DNA of 64,000 nt from SHLQ01 sp033344795 (GTDB lineage: Bacteria; Actinomycetota; Acidimicrobiia; Acidimicrobiales; SHLQ01). The notes below the pieces were generated by a model. It saw only the letters and a program-made list of their open reading frames with translations. It did not search any database and was not told the origin of the DNA. Position numbers and translations under genes: made by a program. Positions within the stretch are counted from its first letter, which is position 1, and every line of letters begins with the position of its first letter. The stretch covers positions 4,340,001-4,404,000 of the forward strand of contig JAWPMS010000001.1 of assembly GCA_033344795.1 (NCBI GenBank), read 5' to 3'. Below are positions 33,091 through 41,524 of the stretch, piece after piece.

Positions 33091-34710
33091 ATGACACAGG
33101 CACCGGATTCGATCACGAACAATGCCGAGCTCGAGGACGGGGTGGAGGAGACGCCGTTCACGCTCGCCCAAATCGACACGGCGCTGCTGACCAGCCCCGC
33201 TGTGCTTCGCTCGATCGGCGGCATCGCCATCGGACTGGCGATGTTGGCGTGGCCCGACCGTTCCGATCGCGTCCTCGCCCGGCTGATTGGACTTGCGTTC
33301 ATCTGGCTTGCGGCGGTCGCACTGCGCAAGTGGGCGAGCGGTCGGCCACGTGACTGGTTTGCTGGCATCGCTGCGGCGGCCACGCTGGCAATGGGAGCGG
33401 TCTTGTTCATCGCCCCTGATCAGTCGACGATCTTCCTGGGCCGTCTCCTCGGCGCCGCGCTCGTTGGCTTGGCGGTTCTTTCGGCCTATCGGCTCTGGCA
33501 CACCACCCAACCAGACTGGGCTCGGCTCGCCCTGTACGGTCTCGCTGCCGCGATTGGCCTGTTGTTGATCGTCATGCCCGAAGCAGCGATCGGAACGGTG
33601 ACGGCGCTCGGCGCGATCTGGGCCGTCACCGTCTCGGCATTGATGCTCGTTGTCTCTCTGGACGCTCGCACCGATGGGGTTGCCACCTATAGCGACACGA
33701 CCGAGCTCGTGTCGACATGGTTGCGCGATCGGCCCAAGTCCGTCGATGCCCGCCAATCGCTCTACGACAAGATTCTGTACGAGGGACCGACCACGCAGAC
33801 TCGGGTGATCCGCTTCTTCGCGCTCATGGGTTTTGCCGCGGTGATCGCTTCGATGGGCGTGATCACGGATTCGACCGCGGTGGTCATCGGCGCAATGCTC
33901 GTCGCCCCTCTGATGACTCCGCTCATGGGTATGGCGATCTCCCTCGTCATGGGTTGGCCGAATCGACTCACTCGATCCGCGGCGCTCGCGGCTGGCGGCA
34001 TCGTCTTCGCAATAAGCATCGGAGCACTGCTCGGACTCATCTCGCCCACGATCATCGACACCACGACAAACAGCCAGATCCTGGCGCGGACGAGTCCCAC
34101 AATCCTCGATCTCATCACCGCAGTCGCCGCTGGGGCCGCTGGGGCGTACGGACTCTCTCGACCCGACGTCTCCGACTCGCTGCCTGGCGTTGCGATCGCC
34201 ATCTCTCTCGTGCCACCTCTCGCCGTGGTCGGCATCTCGTATTCACAGGGCGACTGGACCGCGGGGCACGGGGCGCTTCTGCTCTTTGCCACCAACATGA
34301 TCGCCATCCTCTTGGTCGGTGGGCTCACGTTCATCCTCACCGGGGTGACGCCGCTCCAACGGGTGGCCGAGAGCCAACACCGGGTGCGGACCGCGGTCAT
34401 CGTGACCTGCACGTTCGCGGTGTTCATCTTTGGCGCGCTCTTGCTCAACGGTGCCGAAGTGACCGAAAACACCGTCCGTCAATCGACGATCGAGTCCACG
34501 GTCGATGATTGGTTGCCCACGGACGCCATGCACCGTCTCGTGAGCGTCGACATCAAGGGAAGCACGGTGACGGCGGTAGTCGTTGGTCCATCAACAGGTC
34601 TTCCCGAGGTCACTGCATTAGCCGACACGCTCAGCGACGAACTCGACAAGACCATCACCGTGAACGTCAGCCTCGTCGTCGAGGAGCGCTTGACCGCGAC
34701 GAGTGGCTAG
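33091..34710 (+). CDS. HdeD-like/DUF389 multipass membrane protein
   Basis: A 539-residue integral membrane protein with two parts. Residues about 40-190 hold six short helices with the DUF308/HdeD pattern (SIGGIAIGLAMLAWPDRSDRV, GAVLFIAPDQSTIFLGRLLG). Residues about 240-450 are a DUF389 core: RVIRFFALMGFAAVIASMGV, STAVVIGAMLVAPLMTPLMG, MAISLVMGWPNRLTRSAALA, VSDSLPGVAIAISLVPPLAV. The C-terminal about 75 residues form a soluble beta-rich domain. DUF389 proteins are proposed transporters of unknown substrate. Start ATG 33091 has GGGAG 6 nt upstream; 53 bp separate it from the preceding gene. Confidence 0.85.
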   Translation: MTQAPDSITNNAELEDGVEETPFTLAQIDTALLTSPAVLRSIGGIAIGLAMLAWPDRSDRVLARLIGLAFIWLAAVALRKWASGRPRDWFAGIAAAATLAMGAVLFIAPDQSTIFLGRLLGAALVGLAVLSAYRLWHTTQPDWARLALYGLAAAIGLLLIVMPEAAIGTVTALGAIWAVTVSALMLVVSLDARTDGVATYSDTTELVSTWLRDRPKSVDARQSLYDKILYEGPTTQTRVIRFFALMGFAAVIASMGVITDSTAVVIGAMLVAPLMTPLMGMAISLVMGWPNRLTRSAALAAGGIVFAISIGALLGLISPTIIDTTTNSQILARTSPTILDLITAVAAGAAGAYGLSRPDVSDSLPGVAIAISLVPPLAVVGISYSQGDWTAGHGALLLFATNMIAILLVGGLTFILTGVTPLQRVAESQHRVRTAVIVTCTFAVFIFGALLLNGAEVTENTVRQSTIESTVDDWLPTDAMHRLVSVDIKGSTVTAVVVGPSTGLPEVTALADTLSDELDKTITVNVSLVVEERLTATSG

Positions 34711-34739
34711 AACGGCGAGGGACGCGCATCAACGGGCCT

Positions 34740-34758
34740 AACGAAATTGTTATTCGTT
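34740..34758. promoter_or_regulatory. Inverted repeat upstream of hybrid kinase
   Basis: AACGAA-N7-TTCGTT with perfect 6-bp arms, 65 bp before the kinase start, in the only intergenic region between the DUF389 gene and the kinase. It could be an operator or, since it is 30 bp after the DUF389 stop, a weak terminator stem; there is no T-run, so an operator is slightly preferred. Confidence 0.35.
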
Positions 34759-34822
34759 GGCCCCCAAGAGGTTCAAAGAAATCCTCATATGGAATGCTGG
34801 CGGGCGTCAATAAGGGGTGGTT

Positions 34823-36862
34823 ATGGACAACGAATATGGGCGCCTTGCCGCGCTTCGGGCCTATGAAATTCTCGATACGCCGGGCGACCCGATTCTGGAT
34901 CGAATCGCCACTCTGTCGGCATGTGTTTTTGGAATGCCGCTCGCGTGTGTGTCGCTCGTCGACAGTTCACGCTTGTTTCTGAAGGCAGCACACGGTCTGG
35001 ACGCAACCGAGCTCGGACGCGAGCCAGGAATGTGCGTCACCACCGTCGAGACGAACGCGCCACGGCAGGTCCGCGACCTTGAACTCGACCACATCGCGGC
35101 CGAACATCCTCTCGTCGCCGAGGCTCCCAATCTCCGGTTCTACGCAGGCGCTCCACTGCGCAGTCCCGACGGGTTCGCGATCGGCACACTCTGTGTTCTC
35201 GATACGAAACCACGAGATCTGAGCGAGGACCAGATGGATTGCCTGACGATCCTCTCGGAGCTCGTCATGCATCGCCTCGAGGTTCATCGCAGCGAACGAG
35301 AGCGCGATGCCGAGGAACGTGCGTTGGAGAACTACGGGTCGCTTGCCTCCGAGATGGTCCCACCTCAGCCGACCGGAATGATGCGGCTCGACTACTCAGG
35401 CGTCGTCGAAGAGATAAGCCGCGTGGCATTCGAACTCAGTGGGCTCCGGGTGGGCCAGCACATCACCGCATTTCCATCTGCGCTCGAAGAAGAGCTGGAG
35501 AGGATTTCGGCCGCATGGACGAACAGATCCGATCTCGACGGCATATCCGTGCAGGCGATTACGCGATCCGAGACCGGACTGCAGACGAAGATTCTCTTGC
35601 AGAGCGACCCCGTTCGACAGAGTTCTGGCGCGATGGCCGGCCACTTCATCACCGTGCGCCCATTGGGGGCACGAGCTGAGCTGAGCCGACAAGCGGTGCA
35701 AGCCCAAAAGCTCGAAAGCCTCGGAGCGCTCGCGGGCGGCATCGCCCACGACTTCAACAACATCCTCGCCGCCATCATGGGCAATGTTGACCTCGCAGTC
35801 GCAACCAACACCGATACGGGTCGGTCGGGGAAGTATCTCGGGAACATCGACCGATCGGTCGAACGGGCGAGCGCGCTCTGTGACCAGCTGCTCGCCTACT
35901 CAGGGGGCGGCCAGTTCACGGTCTCGACCCTCGATCTTTCCGGTCTCGTCCGCGAGATGTCGGGCCTGTTGGAAATCAGCTTGTCGAAGAAGGCGGCGCT
36001 CGAACTCGAACTCGCCGAAGAGGGTGTGAACGTCGAAGGCGACCCAACTCAGGTCCGTCAAGTCGTGATGAACGTGCTGACGAACGCTTCGGAATCGCTC
36101 GAGGGCAGGTCCGGAAGGATCGCTCTACGAACCCGTTCGACCGAGCTCGATCACACACAACTCTCCCAGTTGCTGTTCGGGAAAGACCTCGAGCCCGGCC
36201 CATACGTGGTCTTCGAGGTGGTCGATGAAGGGTGTGGCATGAATTCGTCGGAGATCACCCAGGTCTTCGATCCTCTCTACAGCACCAAGTTCTCGGGGCA
36301 CGGGCTCGGAATGGCCGCCGTCGCTGGGATCATGCGAGCCCACAGCGGCGCCATCGAGATCACGAGCATCCCGAACGAAGGCACCACTGTCCAGCTCTAC
36401 TTCCCGAGAACTTCGCAGCCGGCCGCTGTCGACATCGACCTTCGACTCGGGCGTCCCGCAGCAGATCGTCAGGGAACAGTGCTGGTGGTCGAAGACGAGC
36501 GCGCTATTCGCGAGGTGCTCGTCGACGTCTTGGAGACCGCCGGATATTCCGTCCTCGCCGCAGCTGACGGTGCAGAGGCGATCAACATCCTCGAGGTGTC
36601 CGGAGATCGCATCCAAGCAGCGGTGATTGACATGATGATGCCAAACGTCGACGGTGCAGAATTGCACCAACACATCTGCGACCACGACCCGTCGATCCAG
36701 GTGGTCCTCACCAGCGGCTACAACGAGCGAGAAGCCACGCGACGACTGACCGCAGCGGGACTCGTGGCATTTCTCAAGAAGCCCTACCGCCCCGATGATC
36801 TTCTGCGAGTACTCGACGAACAACTCGAGGACAGACTCGCTACGACTTCACGTCAGTCCTGA
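34823..36862 (+). CDS. Soluble hybrid histidine kinase: GAF-HisKA-HATPase-REC
   Basis: A 679-residue cytoplasmic kinase. GAF domain about 5-160 (LDTPGDPILDRIATLSACVF, RFYAGAPLRSPDGFAIGTLC); a PAS-like middle (about 185-285); HisKA with the phospho-acceptor His in LAGGIAHDFNNILAAIMGNV (about 310); HATPase with the N box VVMNVLTNASESL and G boxes DEGCGMN and GHGLGMAAV; and a C-terminal receiver (VLVVEDERAIREVL, phospho-Asp in AVIDMMMPNVDG, KKPYRP). This is the HDFNN class of unorthodox kinases. No membrane segments, so the signal is intracellular. Start ATG 34823. The 3' end overlaps the convergent small DHp-like gene by 23 bp. Confidence 0.93.
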   Translation: MDNEYGRLAALRAYEILDTPGDPILDRIATLSACVFGMPLACVSLVDSSRLFLKAAHGLDATELGREPGMCVTTVETNAPRQVRDLELDHIAAEHPLVAEAPNLRFYAGAPLRSPDGFAIGTLCVLDTKPRDLSEDQMDCLTILSELVMHRLEVHRSERERDAEERALENYGSLASEMVPPQPTGMMRLDYSGVVEEISRVAFELSGLRVGQHITAFPSALEEELERISAAWTNRSDLDGISVQAITRSETGLQTKILLQSDPVRQSSGAMAGHFITVRPLGARAELSRQAVQAQKLESLGALAGGIAHDFNNILAAIMGNVDLAVATNTDTGRSGKYLGNIDRSVERASALCDQLLAYSGGGQFTVSTLDLSGLVREMSGLLEISLSKKAALELELAEEGVNVEGDPTQVRQVVMNVLTNASESLEGRSGRIALRTRSTELDHTQLSQLLFGKDLEPGPYVVFEVVDEGCGMNSSEITQVFDPLYSTKFSGHGLGMAAVAGIMRAHSGAIEITSIPNEGTTVQLYFPRTSQPAAVDIDLRLGRPAADRQGTVLVVEDERAIREVLVDVLETAGYSVLAAADGAEAINILEVSGDRIQAAVIDMMMPNVDGAELHQHICDHDPSIQVVLTSGYNEREATRRLTAAGLVAFLKKPYRPDDLLRVLDEQLEDRLATTSRQS

Positions 36863-37085
36863 CGAGTCCGTCGAGCTCCCTGACCAGCTCGAGCAATTCA
36901 TTCGTCGGCTCGCGCAGCGCTCGCACGGAGTCGGACGGCTCACGGACCTCCATCACGCCAAGACGTAGATCGATTGCCATCACCGCGTTGACCATGTCAT
37001 GGGCGACCCTTGCAACGGAGCGGTCAGTGCCCGCAGGTTTGTGATCGCGTGCTTCTTCGTCAGACGACACAACATTTTCCGACAC
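36840..37085 (-). CDS. Small orphan DHp-like (HisKA-type helical hairpin) protein
   Basis: An 81-residue protein. RSVARVAHDMVNAVMAIDLR aligns by eye with the H-box of histidine kinases (His29; compare LAGGIAHDFNNILAAI in the neighbouring kinase), and LREPTNELLELVRELDGLVR matches the second helix of a DHp hairpin. There is no ATPase or receiver domain. Start GTG 37085 has GGAGG 7 nt upstream; ATG 37091 is too close to that site. It could be a dimerisation decoy, a phosphotransfer protein or a decayed kinase. It is convergent with the hybrid kinase and overlaps its last 23 bp. Confidence 0.62.
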   Translation of the reverse strand: MSENVVSSDEEARDHKPAGTDRSVARVAHDMVNAVMAIDLRLGVMEVREPSDSVRALREPTNELLELVRELDGLVRTDVKS

Positions 37086-37119
37086 CCGCATGCCTCCACG
37101 TCGACAGGACGAAAAGACC

Positions 37120-40100
37120 CTACCCAACCTGAGCCGAGTCGCCCTTGTCGCGCGAGCCGCTGGAAAGTGACATCACGAGGTAGAGAAGCCCCAGCATGAG
37201 CGACGCCGCGATACCGAGCACGATGAGATCCTCGGTTGGGTTGGCGGCAACGAACGCCACGACTTCCGGGTCCGGAACCGTCGCGGCCACCTGGATCACG
37301 GACGACGAGTCAGCCAGGAGTCGCCCGTTGTGCTCGCAGCGCCATTTCGAGCCATCGACATCACACGACCAGTCTTCTTGTGACTCGGTCGACAACTCCC
37401 GTGCGCCCGGCATGTGCAGCTCGATCACGGCGTTGTCTGCGAGGTCCGTTTCGGACGGGTTCTCGATTCGGAACGTGTACCCCACACTCGATCCATCGCC
37501 CACCGATCCGTAGATCGCCGCCTCTTCCAGAGACACCTGGAGCAGTCGGCTGCTCTCGCTGTCCGGACTCGACCACGTGAGGGCAGATGCGACCGTCTCG
37601 GACTCGAAGAGCTCACCTGGCGCAGCAAACACGGTTGCGGAGGCAACCGCCTGGTCGACTTCTGGTGGCGGCGGTTCGACGGTCGTTGTTGTGGACGACT
37701 GCGTGTTTTCGGGAGCTGCGACCGAGGTCGAGGTGGTTGAGGACGAAGTGGTCGAGGTCGAAGGGGTCGAGGCCGTACTCGCGAGTGGCGCGGAATCCGT
37801 CGTTGCCGTGGTTTCTGGCACCGCGACCGTGTCCGTTGAGAGCGTTGTCTCCGTCGGCGCAGGTTCCTCCACCCTCGGCGAAGACAGCGATCCGGTCGTC
37901 GTGGGGGGCGAGCTGCTCGTCACAGGCACCGTCGACGACGTCGTCGGTGCCGCGAGCGTGGACGTGACCGGAGCGACGAGATCCGTCGTGGACGGCGTTG
38001 GATTCTCGTGGACTTGCACCGTTGTCGACGTAGCTGTTGTCGTCTCGGTGTCGACGGGTTCCTCCACAACCACGGCGTCAGGCTCGGGTTCGATTGCCGG
38101 CACCTCGATCACCACCGGTGCGGCGGCAATGTTTGTGCGGACGACATGTCTGGTTCCGTCCTGAACAACACGGAATCGGAGCGTCGCAGGCACAAACTCT
38201 GCCTGCACCTGCCCGTTCACATCGGTGGCACCAAGGCTCTGCCAACCCTGCGTTCGAACTTCGACGTCCACCCCGACGATTGGTTCACCCAAGCTGTCGA
38301 GCACCTGCACCTCGGTTGGCACCGTCGACACGCGAGCCGTGGGGTCTTCACCCAAATCCCATCGAAAGGAGCTTCTGACGCCCTCGTGGCGAACGCGAAA
38401 TCTTGTGGCGACGGGAAGGAGCTCGACCTCGACCCGTCCAGCCTCGTCGGTGACGCCCAGGTCCGTCCACCCATTGCCCCGCATCTCGACGGGGACATCT
38501 GCAACGAGGGTCCCGTCCGCCAGCGAAACTTCCACGCCAGCACGAATCGTGCGAAATCGCACCAGCGGGTCAGCTTCGAGATCCTGGCGAACCCGCTGGC
38601 GACGTCCTTCATGGGTGAGTCGGAATGAGCGGGTCGAAGGCAGTGCCTCGAGAACGAGGGCTCCCGCTTCATCGGTCACCCCGATATCCACCCAACCATC
38701 CGCCTCGACCTCCACAGGCGCTCCCGCAATCGGGTCACCGGCGGATGAGCGAAAGTCGACCACGATGGGCGCGGTCGCAAACCGCACGAGGGGGTCGACC
38801 GCAAGGTCTTGGCGAATCGCCGCTCGCCCGCCTTCGTGGCGCACGGCGAATCTGACCTGACCAGGTAGCAGCTCGGTTCGCACCAATCCCGCATCATCGG
38901 TTCTTCCAATCGGAATCCACTCCGCGCCTCGATACTCGGCTGCCGCTCCTGCAATCGGGTCGCCTGCTGGGTCGCGCAGCGTAATCTCCACCGGCACCGT
39001 GCTGAATGCAGGTCGGGCTTCGGTCCTCAGGTCGACCGATTGGGTCGACCGAACACCATCGACGGTCATGGCGAACGTGCGCTTCGTTGCGAGAAGCTCG
39101 ACGGAGACCACGCCTGCAGCGTCGGTGGCACCGATGGGCCTCCACTCCCCCGCGCTTCTGAATTCTGCGACGCCACCCTCGATGGGTTTACCCGCAGCGT
39201 TCGTGAGCGAAACGTCGATCGATGTGGTCGAGAACAGGACGGCTGGTGTCTTCTCCAGGTTCTGGCGGATGACTCGCCGGACTCCCCGATGCACCATCTC
39301 GACCTTGGTCTTCGTTGCCGGTAGCTGACCGACGATGCAGCCGTCCTCGCCGGTCGTTCCAATCGGATGCCATGCCTCGTCGTACTCGAAGCTCACCGCA
39401 CCTTCCGCCAACGGTTCACCCGTCGACGACTCCAGACAGACCGACACCGGGGCAACCACGTCGGCGAGAGCGGCAGGCGCCGCCGGCCCGGCCAAGAGCA
39501 CTCCGAGGCCGATCAACACCGCCGCGGCCGAACAGAGCTTGGTCAGACTGGCCCGAGACGCGGCAACTTCGAACCTCGCGGGGTGCACGTCATGTGCCTT
39601 GCCCTTTCGACCCTCGATCTCGTGATGACCAACCGCACAATAGGAGATCAGCCCGGTCCGAACGCCTGGCGGAAGATCGCCGAAGGAGATGCCGACCCGA
39701 TGGTGATCCTCACGCTCGACGACGGATCTCACCTCTCCGTCGAGGGCAAGTTTCTGCTCCTCCCCGGCGTTTGTCGGAATACGAAGGATGATCGAGACCG
39801 TCTGCCCCACCTCGAACGAGCACTCCGGCGAGTACAGCTGAGCTCCGAGCCCGGCGACCGCCAGGTCCACGACATGAACCAGTTCCCCATCGACGATGGC
39901 TACCAGGTCGGTCGACAGTCGAAAGGTTGTCCTTCGCTGTTTGCGTCGCACGGCCACCTGCAACACATCCACAACAGCGACGATCACCATGAGGCCGAGC
40001 CCGAGCGCGATCACCCGCCCTGACAAGGAGAACCGAGGCAACAAACGAGGCCAGATCAGCGTGAGGCCTCTTGCGGCTACCGCAATGTCGAGGAGCAACA

Positions 40101-41430
40101 ACACCATTGTCGTCAGGCGCATTTTGTCGATGGCACCAAACCCAGAACCAGCGCTCTGATAGAACGTCGCAACCGATCGACGCAGGCCGAGCACCGTTGC
40201 GAAGGCGTTCACGTCCGCGGCGAGGGTCCGCCAGGCCTGACGGGTCCAGTCACCTCGCTCCATCGTGCCGCGAGCCAAGAGACGATTTGCTCGAACGGTC
40301 GAGAGCTGTAGGGGTATCCAAAGGAGGGCCCATGATGTGGTGCTTCCACCAAAGGGAACAGCTCCCGTGAACAGGATCGCGGTCAACAGCAGCGTCAGAC
40401 CGAGCTGTCGAAGGCTGCTGGCAAATCCAGACGCAAGTGCGACGTGCTCGAGTCGCTGTCGAACGGTCAGACCGGGGTGCCGAACCGGGTTCTCCTCGGT
40501 TCTGAACACCCGCAACAGCTCGATGACGGTGCGGCGACGCAACATGAGGTACGCACCCAGCGAATCTGGCGCGGCGGAATGCACCAGTGCTGGCTCGCCG
40601 CAGTATCGGGTCGTCCAGCCTCCAGCCTGGAGGCGAATCGTGGCGCGCTGAAGCGCCGCTTGATCGTTGTTGTCCAGCCCACCGCTCGTTGCAATCGCAG
40701 GCGTGCGAACCAAGGAACCGCCGCCGCGCCACGACGCTGCGCCACGAGATCCGAGGATCGGTTGGATGACCCGACTGTGAAACGCCTCCTCATCGCGGCC
40801 ACCACGAAGGTGGGCGAACGAATCGGTGTTGAGCATCCCAACTTCGGCCTGCACGACGGCCACAGCAGCATCGCCGAACTCGGGAAGCATGGCTTCGATG
40901 CAGTCCGGCGCTGGCACCTGACCAGCGATCAACCAAAGAGCGAACTCAGCCTCACGTGCAGCCTCCCAGAAGGCGTCGACGTGATTTCCGGTCGTAACGA
41001 CGACGTCCACATCGAATGGGTCCACAACAGAAAGCAGATCCTCTCGGCCGGCCTGCAGGGCAACGATCGTGCGGGACGCCTGGCGGACACTTCGACAACT
41101 GACGAGCGTCCGTTCGAGATCCTCTGCGGTTTGGAAGGTGCAAGTGACCACGAGGTTTACCTCACGGTCTGGGTGTGGCGCGTCTCTCACATCCAGCCGT
41201 TCAGGAACCGACTGCCAGGTCAACATCGAGCGCAACACAAATTGGGTGACACCCCAGAGTTCGAGCACGAAGAACGGCACGAAGACCCACCACGAACCTG
41301 CGCCGTGGAACAGCAACCAACCGAGATGGGCTAGACCGAGTGCGATCGTGAGCGCCGCGGCGCGCCGCGCCGCTCGCTCACCGCTTGTCGACTCACGCTT
41401 GCGCGCCGGCGTCGAACCAGTTCTCGCCAT
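37120..41430 (-). CDS. Giant fusion: degenerate GT2, PilZ, six Ig-like repeats, C-terminal anchor
   Basis: A 1436-residue multi-domain protein (positions from ATG 41430). Helices at about 22-68; a GT2/cellulose-synthase-like domain about 91-294; more helices about 345-380 and 440-490; a PilZ domain about 497-604 (RRKQRR, then VDLAVAGLGAQL, compare D/NxSxxG); a signal-peptide-like helix 630-657 ending PAAPAALA; six repeats of about 75 residues, 661-1111; a Thr/Ser/Pro-rich linker to about 1260; a DUF11-like beta domain with two Cys; a final helix about 1402-1420 and a short tail. Catalytic motifs of GT2 are not intact. ATG 41430 has GGCGGAG upstream; the longer frame to 41583 would overlap the PhyH gene. 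Role in surface polysaccharide or adhesion is inferred. Confidence 0.85.
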   Translation of the reverse strand: MARTGSTPARKRESTSGERAARRAAALTIALGLAHLGWLLFHGAGSWWVFVPFFVLELWGVTQFVLRSMLTWQSVPERLDVRDAPHPDREVNLVVTCTFQTAEDLERTLVSCRSVRQASRTIVALQAGREDLLSVVDPFDVDVVVTTGNHVDAFWEAAREAEFALWLIAGQVPAPDCIEAMLPEFGDAAVAVVQAEVGMLNTDSFAHLRGGRDEEAFHSRVIQPILGSRGAASWRGGGSLVRTPAIATSGGLDNNDQAALQRATIRLQAGGWTTRYCGEPALVHSAAPDSLGAYLMLRRRTVIELLRVFRTEENPVRHPGLTVRQRLEHVALASGFASSLRQLGLTLLLTAILFTGAVPFGGSTTSWALLWIPLQLSTVRANRLLARGTMERGDWTRQAWRTLAADVNAFATVLGLRRSVATFYQSAGSGFGAIDKMRLTTMVLLLLDIAVAARGLTLIWPRLLPRFSLSGRVIALGLGLMVIVAVVDVLQVAVRRKQRRTTFRLSTDLVAIVDGELVHVVDLAVAGLGAQLYSPECSFEVGQTVSIILRIPTNAGEEQKLALDGEVRSVVEREDHHRVGISFGDLPPGVRTGLISYCAVGHHEIEGRKGKAHDVHPARFEVAASRASLTKLCSAAAVLIGLGVLLAGPAAPAALADVVAPVSVCLESSTGEPLAEGAVSFEYDEAWHPIGTTGEDGCIVGQLPATKTKVEMVHRGVRRVIRQNLEKTPAVLFSTTSIDVSLTNAAGKPIEGGVAEFRSAGEWRPIGATDAAGVVSVELLATKRTFAMTVDGVRSTQSVDLRTEARPAFSTVPVEITLRDPAGDPIAGAAAEYRGAEWIPIGRTDDAGLVRTELLPGQVRFAVRHEGGRAAIRQDLAVDPLVRFATAPIVVDFRSSAGDPIAGAPVEVEADGWVDIGVTDEAGALVLEALPSTRSFRLTHEGRRQRVRQDLEADPLVRFRTIRAGVEVSLADGTLVADVPVEMRGNGWTDLGVTDEAGRVEVELLPVATRFRVRHEGVRSSFRWDLGEDPTARVSTVPTEVQVLDSLGEPIVGVDVEVRTQGWQSLGATDVNGQVQAEFVPATLRFRVVQDGTRHVVRTNIAAAPVVIEVPAIEPEPDAVVVEEPVDTETTTATSTTVQVHENPTPSTTDLVAPVTSTLAAPTTSSTVPVTSSSPPTTTGSLSSPRVEEPAPTETTLSTDTVAVPETTATTDSAPLASTASTPSTSTTSSSTTSTSVAAPENTQSSTTTTVEPPPPEVDQAVASATVFAAPGELFESETVASALTWSSPDSESSRLLQVSLEEAAIYGSVGDGSSVGYTFRIENPSETDLADNAVIELHMPGARELSTESQEDWSCDVDGSKWRCEHNGRLLADSSSVIQVAATVPDPEVVAFVAANPTEDLIVLGIAASLMLGLLYLVMSLSSGSRDKGDSAQVG
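38098..39450 (-). repeat. Six in-frame repeats of about 225 bp (75 residues)
   Basis: Each unit has the order: V-x-V strand, GxPIxGxxVE turn, a W-x-x-I/L-G-x-T-D-x-x-G core (for example EWIPIGRTDDAG, GWVDIGVTDEAG, GWTDLGVTDEAG, GWQSLGATDVNG), then LPxxxRFxVxHEGxRxxxRQDL. This is the pattern of extracellular Ig-like/CarboxypepD_reg-like modules. The units differ in sequence, so the array is old rather than a recent DNA expansion. The linker at 37654-38097 that follows encodes the Thr/Ser/Pro stretch. Confidence 0.85.
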
Positions 41431-41487
41431 CTCCGCCACTTCCGCTGCTCCGCCACTACTTCTTGCCCTCTTGGGTCGGCGAACCCG

Positions 41488-41513
41488 CAAAATCGATAAG
41501 GGCCGATCGGCCC
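41488..41513 (-). terminator. Possible intrinsic terminator after PhyH gene
   Basis: On the minus strand the perfect palindrome GGGCCGATCGGCCC (41513-41500), starting 12 bp after the PhyH stop, is followed by TTATCGATTTT. The stem can form only 5 bp around a GATC loop, so it is weak. Confidence 0.3.
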
Positions 41514-41524
41514 CTTTGACACCC

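Noticed and set aside
36480..36862. Separate response-regulator gene
   Set aside because: The receiver is in frame with the kinase with no stop or new start site, so it is the C-terminal domain of the hybrid kinase.
37577..38164. Val/Ser-rich plus-strand frame opposite the linker of the giant protein
   Set aside because: It is the antisense image of Thr/Ser/Pro codons, so its regular composition is an artefact.
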